A stretch of DNA of 64,000 nucleotides from Spirillospora albida (lineage in GTDB: Bacteria; Actinomycetota; Actinomycetes; Streptosporangiales; Streptosporangiaceae): positions 1 through 64,000 of the forward strand of contig NZ_JOFJ01000013.1 in assembly GCF_000718255.1 (NCBI RefSeq). Direction: 5' to 3'. The position numbers were made by a program, and so were the translations under genes. The stretch's first letter is position 1. Every line of letters starts with the position of its first letter. The notes beneath the pieces are model-generated. The model made no database searches and was not told the origin of the DNA. It saw nothing but the letters and a program-made list of their open reading frames with translations. This document shows, piece by piece, positions 1-7,045 of this stretch.

Positions 1-1
1 G

Positions 2-103
2 ACACGCCTGTGCCAGCGCATCTGCGCACTCAACGCCGCCATCTGGCACAACTGGCTCATCGACGCCCCGGTCAAGCGATCCCTGATCGCCTACGACCAC
101 TAA
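2..103 (+). pseudogene. IS982-family transposase, C-terminal fragment (cut by window start)
   Basis: The frame starting at base 2 is open to TAA at 101-103 and reads 33 residues. They include LNAAIWHNWLI and end RSLIAYDH, which matches the conserved C-terminal tail of actinobacterial IS982-type DDE transposases. The rest of the gene lies before the window, so I cannot tell whether the element is intact. It is followed about 30 bases later by a broken mannosidase gene, which suggests the element took part in the local damage. The family call rests on memory of the tail motif only. Confidence 0.6.
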
Positions 104-133
104 CCAGAGCACTCAAAAACCCCCATCAACGAT

Positions 134-421
134 CTAGCCCGTGCCGAGCCGCGGGGTCGCGATCTCCCAGGGGCCGAGCGCGAGCCGGACCGTCCCGTCG
201 TCGACGGGCAGGGGCTCCATCGCACGCCCGCGCAGGTCCACGCGTTCGGCGGCGGTGATCGCCCCCGCCACGACGGCCTCGGACGGCTCGGGGCCCTGGG
301 CGACGTGCAGGATCTGCCACGGCCCGACCGCCAGCCGGAGCCGGAACCGCTGGAACGGCAGATAGCACTCGCGGTCCCCGTGGGTGTGGGGCACCACGAC
401 GATCGGATCCGTCATCCGCAC
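134..421 (-). pseudogene. GH38 alpha-mannosidase remnant with large internal deletion
   Basis: This is a 95-codon frame. Residues about 6-29 (VVVPHTHGDRECYLPFQRF and following) match the conserved N-terminus of bacterial GH38 mannosidases, normally HTHWDREWY. Residues about 50-93 (ERVDL, EPLPVDDGTVRLALGPWEIAT) match the extreme C-terminal beta domain of the same family. A full enzyme is about 900-1000 residues, so the whole catalytic middle is missing, with the junction near residue 30. The Trp next to the metal-binding His/Asp is changed to Gly and the second Trp to Cys, as expected after loss of function. It neighbours an IS982 fragment. The frame may still be translated but cannot be an active mannosidase. 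Confidence 0.65.
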
Positions 422-481
422 GGTGACCTCCCGAAGGCGTCGCCACCATCCTGAACCGGGGACACGGCGGGGAGAAGACCG

Positions 482-1312
482 TCAGGGGTCGATCAGCTCG
501 GCGCCGCGCGCGGCGAACACCTCCATCGCCTTCGCCGTGATGGGACCGGGCGCGGCCGGCAGGGGCGTGCCGTCCACGGTCCTGATCGGCTGGACGTTCC
601 GGGTCGTCGAGGTCAGGAACGCCTCGTCCGCGCGGTACAGGTCGTCCAGCGGCAGGTCCTCCTCCTCGCCGCCGAACCACTCCAGCACCAGCGCGCGCGT
701 CACGCCCGCCAGGCAGCCGGACGACAGCGGCGGCGTGACGAGGCGCCCGCCCCGCACCACGAAGACGTTGGTGCCCGTCCCCTCGCACAGGTTCCCGGCG
801 AGGTTCCCGAAGATCGCCTCACCGCCGCCGCGCTGCTTCGCGTACGCGAGGGCCATCGCGTTGTCGGCGTAGGAGGTCGTCTTCAACCCCGCCAGCGCGC
901 CCCGCTCGTTCCGTTGCCACGGCACCACCGTCACGTCCGCGGACGGCGGGAACGGCTTCTGCTCCGCCACGATGATCGAAACGGTGGGCCCCTGGTCGCC
1001 CCGGTCGGAGCCGAGCGGCCCCACACCGCTGGTGTAGGTGATGCGGATCCGCGCCAGCGGCCAGTCCGGCGCCGTCGCGAGCACCTCGGCCACGCCCCGG
1101 GCCAGCGCGTCCTGATCGGGCTCGGGCAGCCCCAGCCCCGACGCGGACCGCGCCAGCCGGCGCAGATGCCGCGTCAGCGCGAACGGCACCCCGCGCTCCG
1201 CCTTCACCGTCTCGAAGATGCCGTCCCCGACCAGCATGCCGTGGTCGAACACCGACACCACGGCCCGCTCGGGCTCGAGCAGCTCCCCGTTCATCCAGAT
1301 CTTGGCCTGCAC
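482..1312 (-). CDS. Class IV PLP enzyme (aminodeoxychorismate lyase / aminotransferase-like)
   Basis: 276 residues, full length for fold-type IV PLP enzymes, the group with 4-amino-4-deoxychorismate lyase (PabC), branched-chain and D-amino acid transaminases. The N-terminus KIWMNGEL is followed by SVFDHGMLVGDGIFET, typical of the class. The Schiff-base lysine is expected in GLKTTSYADNAMALAYAK. The phosphate-binding part NLCEGTGTNVFVV is present, as is LTSTTRNVQPI near the end. I chose the GTG at 1312 because a GAAAGG ribosome site sits just upstream. An ATG 60 bases further out would add a basic extension absent from relatives. The subfamily cannot be fixed by eye, but PabC-like with a role in folate p-aminobenzoate is most common in this context. 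Confidence 0.8.
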   Translation of the reverse strand: MQAKIWMNGELLEPERAVVSVFDHGMLVGDGIFETVKAERGVPFALTRHLRRLARSASGLGLPEPDQDALARGVAEVLATAPDWPLARIRITYTSGVGPLGSDRGDQGPTVSIIVAEQKPFPPSADVTVVPWQRNERGALAGLKTTSYADNAMALAYAKQRGGGEAIFGNLAGNLCEGTGTNVFVVRGGRLVTPPLSSGCLAGVTRALVLEWFGGEEEDLPLDDLYRADEAFLTSTTRNVQPIRTVDGTPLPAAPGPITAKAMEVFAARGAELIDP

Positions 1313-1519
1313 AGGAAAGGCCACCTTTCTCGATCGTCCCGGCGGTCTCTCCACAGTACGGCCCCGGTGCACCCCGCACGAGCAGGCACGACGGGACGCG
1401 ACTCCCTCCGCGGGCGGCCCCGGCGGTATCCGGTTCGCGGAACGGCGCGGGACACGCTAATGTTTCACCCGTCGCCGCAAGGGGGCAGGCCCGCAAGGGA
1501 CGGCCGCCGGGCAGCACAC

Positions 1520-1591
1520 GCGGAAGTGGCTCAGGGGTAGAGCATCACCTTGCCAAGGTGAGGGTCGCGGGTTCAAATCCCGTCTTCCGCT
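1520..1591 (+). tRNA. tRNA-Gly (GCC)
   Basis: 72 nt cloverleaf. The acceptor stem GCGGAAG pairs with CTTCCGC, the D arm is TGGCTCAGGGGTAGAGCA, the anticodon loop is CTTGCCAAG with GCC, and the T arm is GCGGGTTCAAATCCCGT. CCA is not encoded. It is the first of three tandem tRNA genes on this strand. Confidence 0.95.
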
Positions 1592-1631
1592 CTGAGGGGC
1601 CTTTCCGGCTGTGACCAGAAGGTCTCTTTCT

Positions 1632-1702
1632 GGTGGAGTGGCCGAGAGGCGAGGCAACGGCCTGCAAAGCCGTGTACACGGGTTCAAATCCCGTCTCCAC
1701 CT
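1632..1702 (+). tRNA. tRNA-Cys (GCA)
   Basis: 71 nt cloverleaf. The acceptor GGTGGAG pairs with CTCCACC, the anticodon GCA lies in CCTGCAAAG, and the T arm is ACGGGTTCAAATCCCGT. It sits 40 bases after tRNA-Gly and is probably cotranscribed with it. Confidence 0.95.
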
Positions 1703-1734
1703 CGATGCCGCACCTCCCCCCGGGAGATGCGCGA

Positions 1735-1809
1735 GGGCGATTAGCTCAGTGGGAGAGCGCTACCTTGACACGGTAGAGGTCACTGGTTCAATCCCAGTAT
1801 CGCCCACCA
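1735..1809 (+). tRNA. tRNA-Val (GAC), CCA encoded
   Basis: The acceptor GGGCGAT pairs with ATCGCCC, followed by A and a genomically encoded CCA at 1807-1809. The D arm is TAGCTCAGTGGGAGAGC, the anticodon GAC lies in CCTTGACACGG, and the T arm is CACTGGTTCAATCCCAGT. It is the last gene of the tRNA cluster and a terminator hairpin follows. Confidence 0.95.
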
Positions 1810-1827
1810 CACAAGACCTGGTTCACG

Positions 1828-1860
1828 ACCCCGGCCACCACCAACGGTGACCGGGGTTTC
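1828..1860 (+). terminator. Rho-independent-like terminator of the tRNA cluster
   Basis: A 12-bp stem (1828-1839 with 1846-1857, one C-A mismatch) with a 6-base loop and a TTTC tail lies directly after tRNA-Val. Confidence 0.7.
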
Positions 1861-1934
1861 GCTTGTTCGGCCGTGGTTCGGAGGCCGATTCGAATCGCCG
1901 CCAGAGCGGCGCCGGGTGGTGTCCCGGCTTCGCC

Positions 1935-2918
1935 TCACTCCACGTCCTTGAGGCACATGCGGAGCAGGTAGCCCTCGGGTTCCTCGCGCCGGTCGTCGCC
2001 GGGGCACGGCCTGCCCGGTCTGACCAGAGCGCTGATCCTCTTGGTGAGGCCCTTCTCGCGGCAGTCCTCCGGCGCGGTCACCCCCGCGTAGATCGTGGTG
2101 CTGTCGACGCAGTCGCCGACGGCGGGCATCCATCCGCCGTTCTTGGCGATGCACAGGACGCGGGGCCTGCCGGCGCGCAGCGTCATGCTGTAGATCGCCG
2201 ACCGCGGGCAGCCGCGGGCGGTGTCCGCCCGCTTCACCACCTGTCCGAACCACTTCCTTCCGAACCTCGTCCCTCTGACGATCAAGTCCTCGTTCGTGCA
2301 GGGCACCTCAACGCCCGCCCCGTAGTGGTCGCGGTTGCGCACCTGGACGCAGTCCCCCGGCCTCACCAGGCCGCCGCCCTGCCCCGGGTCGCCCGGGTGC
2401 GGGGCCGTGAGCCTGCGCATGCAGGCCAGGTCGGTCGACAGGTTCATGACGCGCAACTGCGCGAACTCGTCGGTGTCGATGGGGCAGTCCAGTTTCTCCA
2501 GGGCCTGCTCACCCAGGAGGTCGGGAACGGCGGTGCCGTCTCCCATCTTGGTGATCCGCGCGTAGGCCGCCGGATCGTCGCAGAGAGCGGGCGCGTATTC
2601 GGCGCGGGTGTACATCACGTGGCCGCCCGGAGTGGTGTGCATCGGCGACGGCTTCACCCGGAACCGCACGCAGCCGCCTGTCGTGAACTCGGCGGGTTGC
2701 GTCTTCGCGGTGGAAGGCTCGGGCTTCTCGTCCGTGACGAGCGAGCGCACGAGATTCACGGCGGCGATCCCGCCGACGACCAGCACGGCGGACACGACGG
2801 CGGCCAGCACGCGCGAACCGCACCCGGACCCGGCCCGGCCGCCGTGCGGTGGGGTGCCGGGCGGGGGTGGAGGGTCGTGGAACGGCGGCGTGCCCGGAGG
2901 GGGAGGCGGCTCCGTCAT
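1935..2918 (-). CDS. Membrane-anchored protein with three LppU-like Cys repeats
   Basis: 327 residues. The N-terminal 30 residues are Pro-rich (two copies of PPPPPGTPP). One membrane segment follows (about 36-55, VLAAVVSAVLVVGGIAAVNLV), so the bulk lies outside the cell. The outer part contains three consecutive units of about 75-90 residues, each opening with a G-x-C-V-like motif (GGCVRF, PGDCVQV, VGDCVDS) and holding three further Cys in similar positions (ALC/CP/AC, VPC/CP/LC, DC/CP/MC). This spacing resembles the LppU/SCO3897 family of actinobacterial exported proteins, function unknown, and each unit could form two disulfides. The gene stands alone, downstream of the tRNA cluster and convergent with it. 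The family assignment is by motif only. Confidence 0.6.
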   Translation of the reverse strand: MTEPPPPPGTPPFHDPPPPPGTPPHGGRAGSGCGSRVLAAVVSAVLVVGGIAAVNLVRSLVTDEKPEPSTAKTQPAEFTTGGCVRFRVKPSPMHTTPGGHVMYTRAEYAPALCDDPAAYARITKMGDGTAVPDLLGEQALEKLDCPIDTDEFAQLRVMNLSTDLACMRRLTAPHPGDPGQGGGLVRPGDCVQVRNRDHYGAGVEVPCTNEDLIVRGTRFGRKWFGQVVKRADTARGCPRSAIYSMTLRAGRPRVLCIAKNGGWMPAVGDCVDSTTIYAGVTAPEDCREKGLTKRISALVRPGRPCPGDDRREEPEGYLLRMCLKDVE

Positions 2919-3075
2919 GGCTCTGCTCGCTTTCGTTCAGATAGACGGCGCATCCATACGTTCATGGTCCTCGCGATGCACCGGCAGGTCCATGTCCGCC
3001 GTACTCCACCAGAACGACAATCCCACCCGGTCGGCCCCGGCTGGGCCAGACGCTTGCGAGGACCGTGGGGCCGCC

Positions 3076-4407
3076 TCAGCGGGCGGTGTAGATGAAGCCG
3101 AGCTTGTCGACCTCGGCGCCGGACCGGCCGTGGAATCCGGCGAGCCGCCAGCCGGCCGGGGCGGTGCGCGTGACGCAGTCGGACGTGGTGGTGCCGCCCT
3201 CCAGGACGCGGCTATGGCTGGTGGTGAAGCGGGCGTGGAAGATGCGGGTTCGGCCGTCCTTCTGCCCCTGGCAGAGCCGGACGGACGTCACGTACTCGCC
3301 CGCCGCCAGCGTGAGGCTGTCGGCGGTGCCGCCCGTGCCGCCGTGGGTGAGGGACGTCCCGTTGTCGAGTGTGACGCCCACTTGGTCGACGCGGGAGCCG
3401 GCGCGCAGCGAGATGGTGGCGGCGCGCGCGCCTGCCGGGACGCGGTCGATGTCGGTGAACGAGGCGCCGTGCGGTCCGCCGAACTGGTCGCTGGCCTGGT
3501 AGGCGGGGTTGCGCGTCCAGGTGAAGTCGGCCGCGATGGGGAAGTGGTCGGACAGCTTGGCGCCGCCGCCGTCGCGGAAGTCGGCGTCGAGGTTGGCGTA
3601 GCGGGTGGCGGTGAGGGTCAGCAGCCGGCTGCTCCGGTAAAGGATCTTGTCGACGACCTCGCAGGCGATGCCGGGGGCGGTGTCGGGGCAGGTGAGGGCG
3701 GGGCTGCCGGGCGCCGGGGCGGTTCCGCCGCGGGCGAGCCGCACCCACGCGTCGGTGAGCCCGTTGTCGGCGGCGAACTGGGCGATGCGGTCGCCGGTCC
3801 GGGTGTAGCGGGTGTTGGTGTCGCCCATGATGAGCACGGCACCGCCCGCCGAGTGGGTGCCGATGTAGGACGTGAGCTGGGCAAGGTTGGCGCGGCGCGC
3901 GGCCTCGTCGCCGGACTCCGATCCGGCGTCGGCGTGCAGGTTGTAGACGTCCAGGTAGGCGCCTTCGGCGAGCCGGACGCGGTGGAAGGTGAAGCCCTTG
4001 GGGGTCAGGCAGTCGCCCGAGCCGATGAAGCAGTCGTTCCAGGTGATCCGATCGAGGTCGCCGAAGGGCTGGTGGGACAGGCTGTTGAGGCCGCTGCCCA
4101 GGCCCGCGCCGCCCGTGGTCGGCGTCCGGTGGGCGTGGGAGTCCGCGGCGTACAGGTAGGCGTGGTAGTTGAAGTCCTCCTGGACGTTGACGAGGTCGAA
4201 CGGGCCGATCCGCCGGCCGATGGCCGTGGTGGCGGGCCGCCGGGGCGTCGGCGCGCTGGAGATGCCCTCGGGGAGGCCCGCGATGTTGTAGGTGAGCGCC
4301 CGGAAGGTGCCGGAGGCGGGGGTGTCGGCGGTGGCGGGGGGCGGTCCGAGAACGGGGAAGGCGGCGACCAGGGCGGCTGTGGCGAGGATGCGCGGGCTCC
4401 GACGCAC
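3076..4407 (-). CDS. Secreted endonuclease/exonuclease/phosphatase-family enzyme with jacalin-like lectin domain
   Basis: 443 residues from a GTG preceded by GGAGG. Upstream codons look like leader sequence. A signal peptide (RRSPRILATAALVAAFPVLG to about residue 28) precedes an EEP phosphodiesterase domain of about 290 residues. Its metal and catalytic residues are visible: YNIAGLP (Asn), NVQEDF (Glu), YNLHADAG (His), IMGDTNTR (Asp/Asn) and LSDHFPI (Asp-His). The closest functional relatives by these motifs are secreted sphingomyelinases and phosphodiesterases. The last 130 residues (from FGGPHGASFTD to the end) have the Gly-rich beta-prism pattern of jacalin-like lectins, suggesting carbohydrate or surface binding. 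Two Cys pairs in the catalytic part (FIGSGDC, LTCPD/IACEV) suit an exported protein. The substrate is not known. Confidence 0.75.
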   Translation of the reverse strand: MRRSPRILATAALVAAFPVLGPPPATADTPASGTFRALTYNIAGLPEGISSAPTPRRPATTAIGRRIGPFDLVNVQEDFNYHAYLYAADSHAHRTPTTGGAGLGSGLNSLSHQPFGDLDRITWNDCFIGSGDCLTPKGFTFHRVRLAEGAYLDVYNLHADAGSESGDEAARRANLAQLTSYIGTHSAGGAVLIMGDTNTRYTRTGDRIAQFAADNGLTDAWVRLARGGTAPAPGSPALTCPDTAPGIACEVVDKILYRSSRLLTLTATRYANLDADFRDGGGAKLSDHFPIAADFTWTRNPAYQASDQFGGPHGASFTDIDRVPAGARAATISLRAGSRVDQVGVTLDNGTSLTHGGTGGTADSLTLAAGEYVTSVRLCQGQKDGRTRIFHARFTTSHSRVLEGGTTTSDCVTRTAPAGWRLAGFHGRSGAEVDKLGFIYTAR

Positions 4408-4699
4408 GGGATCCTCCGAATGTGAGGAAAGCTCGGATAGTGGCCGCACGGTAACCCGGGCGCCGGGTCGTGCCTAGGTGGCGAAGGTGAACTCTCACCG
4501 TCGCGCGATGGCGCGGGCGGGGTGGCCGTCCCGTGCGTTCCGGGTGGCCGCGAGGGAACACTCTGTGAGGACAGGTGATTTCACCGATGCGCTCGGGTGC
4601 GCTCCGGCTCACAATCACGAACGTCGCAACAACCGGAACCCGCCGCCCGCTCTTCCCCCCCACCGGCCGGTTCCCAGGCTCGAACAGGAGTGCACCGAC

Positions 4700-5692
4700 G
4701 TGCGACCTCACGACTCCCACCCCGCCGAGTACCCCGAGCACCCCGCCCCCGCCGGCCCCGCCCCCGCCGGGCCCGCCCCCCGCCGCCGGACGCGCCGCGG
4801 GCGGCTGACCCTCACGCTCGCCGCGGCCGCCTGCGCCACCGCGCTCGCCCCCGCGGCGGCGCAGGCGGTCCCGGCCGCCCCCGCCGCGAACGTGGCCGCC
4901 GCCGCCGCGGCCGAGAACCCCTACGAGCGCGGCCCCGACCCGACGGAGGCGAGCATCGAGGCGCTGCGCGGGCCGTTCGCCACGTCCGAGACCAGCGTCT
5001 CCGGCCTGTCGGTCACCGGCTTCGGCGGCGGGACGATCTACTACCCGACCAGCACCGCCCAGGGCACGTTCGGCGCCGTCGCCATCGCGCCCGGCTTCAC
5101 CGCCGGCCAGTCGAGCATGGCGTGGCTCGGGCCGCGGCTCGCCTCGCAGGGCTTCGTGGTGTTCACCATCGACACCCTGACGCGCCTCGACCAGCCGTCC
5201 AGCCGCGCGCGGCAGCTGGAGGCGGCCCTGGACTACCTGACCCAGCGCAGCTCGGTGCGCTCGCGCATCGACGCGTCCCGGCTCGGCCTGATGGGCCACT
5301 CGATGGGCGGCGGCGGCACGCTGGAGGCCGCCGCGAACCGGCCGCAGCTCCAGGCGGCGATCCCGCTGACGCCGTGGCACACCGACAAGACCTTCAACGA
5401 CGTCCGCGTCCCCACCATGATCATCGGTGCGCAGGCGGACACCGTCGCGCCGGTCTCCTCGCACTCCGAGCCGTTCTACAGCACGATCCCGGCGGCGTCG
5501 GAGAAGGCGTACCTGGAGCTGGCCGGCGCCTCCCACTTCGCGCCGAACAGCAATAACACGACGATCGCGAAGTACAGCATCTCCTGGCTCAAGCGGTTCA
5601 TCGACAACGACACCCGCTACGAGCAGTTCATCTGCCCGGCGCCGCGCGAGGCGACGATCTCCGAGTACCGCGACACCTGCCCGTCCTCCTGA
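4700..5692 (+). CDS. Secreted polyester hydrolase / cutinase (PET-hydrolase family)
   Basis: 330 residues: a Pro-rich start, a signal segment (about 32-56, LTLTLAAAACATALAPAAAQA), then a mature enzyme beginning near ENPYERGPDPT. The mature part aligns by eye along its whole length with Thermobifida cutinases. Shared blocks include GFGGGTIYYP, GFVVFTIDT, LDQPSSRARQL, SRIDASRLGLMGHSMGGGG, AAIPLTPWH, IIGAQADTVAPV, KAYLELAGASHFAPN and SWLKRFIDNDTRYEQF. The triad is Ser201 in GHSMGG, Asp247 and His279. The oxyanion-side aromatic is Phe (GFTAG) where TfCut2 has Tyr. The C-terminal Cys pair (FIC, DTC) should form the stabilising disulfide. The GTG start at 4700 follows AGGAG. The family hydrolyses cutin and synthetic polyesters outside the cell. 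Confidence 0.9.
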   Translation: MRPHDSHPAEYPEHPAPAGPAPAGPAPRRRTRRGRLTLTLAAAACATALAPAAAQAVPAAPAANVAAAAAAENPYERGPDPTEASIEALRGPFATSETSVSGLSVTGFGGGTIYYPTSTAQGTFGAVAIAPGFTAGQSSMAWLGPRLASQGFVVFTIDTLTRLDQPSSRARQLEAALDYLTQRSSVRSRIDASRLGLMGHSMGGGGTLEAAANRPQLQAAIPLTPWHTDKTFNDVRVPTMIIGAQADTVAPVSSHSEPFYSTIPAASEKAYLELAGASHFAPNSNNTTIAKYSISWLKRFIDNDTRYEQFICPAPREATISEYRDTCPSS

Positions 5693-5710
5693 TCGGTCGG
5701 GTGACCGGAA

Positions 5711-5745
5711 CACCGGCCGCGCGGGCCTCGCCCGCGCGGCCGGTG
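5711..5745 (+). terminator. Strong terminator after the cutinase gene
   Basis: Perfect 16-bp stem (5711-5726 with 5730-5745) with a 3-base loop, 18 bases after the cutinase stop. There is no T-run, which is usual in this group. Confidence 0.75.
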
Positions 5746-5800
5746 GCCGTTCCGGGACGGGGGCGGGGTCATCTTCCGCAGCCGCGGCGGCGCCGGCGGC

Positions 5801-6172
5801 TCACGGGGCCGGCCGGGCGACCCGGACGGCCAGCCGTTCGGGGGCCTGGATGCAGTACGAGTCCGTGAGCAGCTCGGTCAGCTCCTCCCAGTCGGTCCCC
5901 TCGTCGAGGAGGAGGCCGACGGAGTCGCTGCCCCAGCCGACCTTGAAGTACGGGTCGCCGAGTTTCTCGAAGGCCATGACCTCGCCCGGCTCGGCCCGGA
6001 AGGTGATGCGGAAGAGCCCGTCCTCACCGCCGAACACGTGGGCGACCGTGGCCGATCCCACCCGCCACCGCACACCCACCCACGCGTCCTCCTCCACGCA
6101 CTCGGGGAACGACGTGAGCACACCGCTCAACCGCCGCACCCAGGCCGCCGGAACGTCAGGTCTGTTGGACAT
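5801..6172 (-). CDS. MmcQ/YjbR-like small protein
   Basis: 123 residues from the ATG at 6172 (MSNRPDV); other in-frame starts lie upstream. The pattern resembles the MmcQ/YjbR fold: an early helical part (WVRRLSGVLTSFPECVEE), then WRVGSATVAHVFGGEDGLFRITFRA with beta strands, a KLGDPYFKVGWGSD block and a final ELLTDSYCIQAPERLAVRV. These proteins have a CyaY-like shape and mostly unknown function. The gene has no signal peptide and no clear operon partner; the next gene upstream on the same strand is a separate lipoprotein. The function is not assigned. Confidence 0.6.
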   Translation of the reverse strand: MSNRPDVPAAWVRRLSGVLTSFPECVEEDAWVGVRWRVGSATVAHVFGGEDGLFRITFRAEPGEVMAFEKLGDPYFKVGWGSDSVGLLLDEGTDWEELTELLTDSYCIQAPERLAVRVARPAP

Positions 6173-6219
6173 CCCACGAGTGTGCTGCATACCTCTGACA
6201 AGCCCGGCCGCCGGGGCGG

Positions 6220-6855
6220 TCAGCCTTCCAGGAGACCCTGCATGCGGCCGATCTCGGCCAGCTGGGTGGACTGGACGTCCCGGGCGAGCGCCTGGACGGT
6301 CACATCGGTGCCCCTGTCCAGGACGTCCTTCGCCATGGTGACCGCGCCCCGGTGATGAGCGATCATCAGCGTCAGGTAGAGCCTGTCGAACTCCGCGCCG
6401 CGGGCGGCCCTCAGCCGCTCCAGCTGCTGCTCGGTGACCATGCCGGGCATGGCGGCGTGGCGGGCGCCGTGGCCGCCCTGCGCCTTCAGAACGGCCTTGG
6501 GGTTCTGATCCAGCCACGACCTCATCGCCGCGATCTCCACCTTCTGCGCCGCGCCGATGCGGGCGGCCAGGGACCGCACCTGCCCGCTCGACGCCCTGTC
6601 CGGGGCGAGCCCCGACATCTCCAGCGCCTGCGCGTGGTGGGGGATCATCATCTGGACGAACCTGACCTCGGCCGTGGTGGGCGGGGCGGCCTTCCGGGGC
6701 CCGGCGAGGCGGGTCTTGTTGGGCTCCCCCGGACGGCCCGGGACCAGGACGGTCTTCGAGGGGGCCGCCGCCGGCTCATCGCCGCCGCCGCAGCCCGCCA
6801 GGACCCCGGCGGCCGTCACGACCACCGCGGCCGCCACCGCGATCCGGTGCCGCAT
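6220..6855 (-). CDS. DUF305-domain lipoprotein
   Basis: 211 residues from the ATG at 6855, which follows GGGGAGG. The signal peptide ends in a lipobox (AGVLAGC), so the mature protein is lipid-anchored outside the membrane. Two His-rich helical halves follow: VRFVQMMIPHHAQALEMS and FDRLYLTLMIAHHRGAVTMAKD. This paired M-I-x-H-H pattern defines DUF305, a four-helix ferritin-like fold often found near copper resistance genes. A His/Met-rich link (GGHGARHAAMPGM) sits between them and could bind metal. Copper or another metal as ligand is inference, since no copper gene is adjacent here. Confidence 0.8.
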   Translation of the reverse strand: MRHRIAVAAAVVVTAAGVLAGCGGGDEPAAAPSKTVLVPGRPGEPNKTRLAGPRKAAPPTTAEVRFVQMMIPHHAQALEMSGLAPDRASSGQVRSLAARIGAAQKVEIAAMRSWLDQNPKAVLKAQGGHGARHAAMPGMVTEQQLERLRAARGAEFDRLYLTLMIAHHRGAVTMAKDVLDRGTDVTVQALARDVQSTQLAEIGRMQGLLEG

Positions 6856-7045
6856 CGCACCTCCCCGTCCGGCCGGACACCCGAACCGTAACCGCCGGGG
6901 CCGGTGCCGCAAAAGGGGGGCGAAAGGATTTCCGATCACATGGTCCTCACTACGCGTTCAGATCTAGTCAGATACCCCAAAACGCTTCATACTCCTGGCT
7001 GATCCAGATTCTGCACGCGAGGGGCTGAAGACAAAGGAGTCAGAG

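Noticed and set aside
1500..1860. Genomic island boundary at the tRNA cluster
   Set aside because: No integrase gene and no repeat of a tRNA 3' end was found downstream in the window.
2608..4425. Plus-strand frame across the EEP-lectin gene
   Set aside because: The translation is low-complexity Gly/Val/Arg and antisense to a gene with a signal peptide and full active site.
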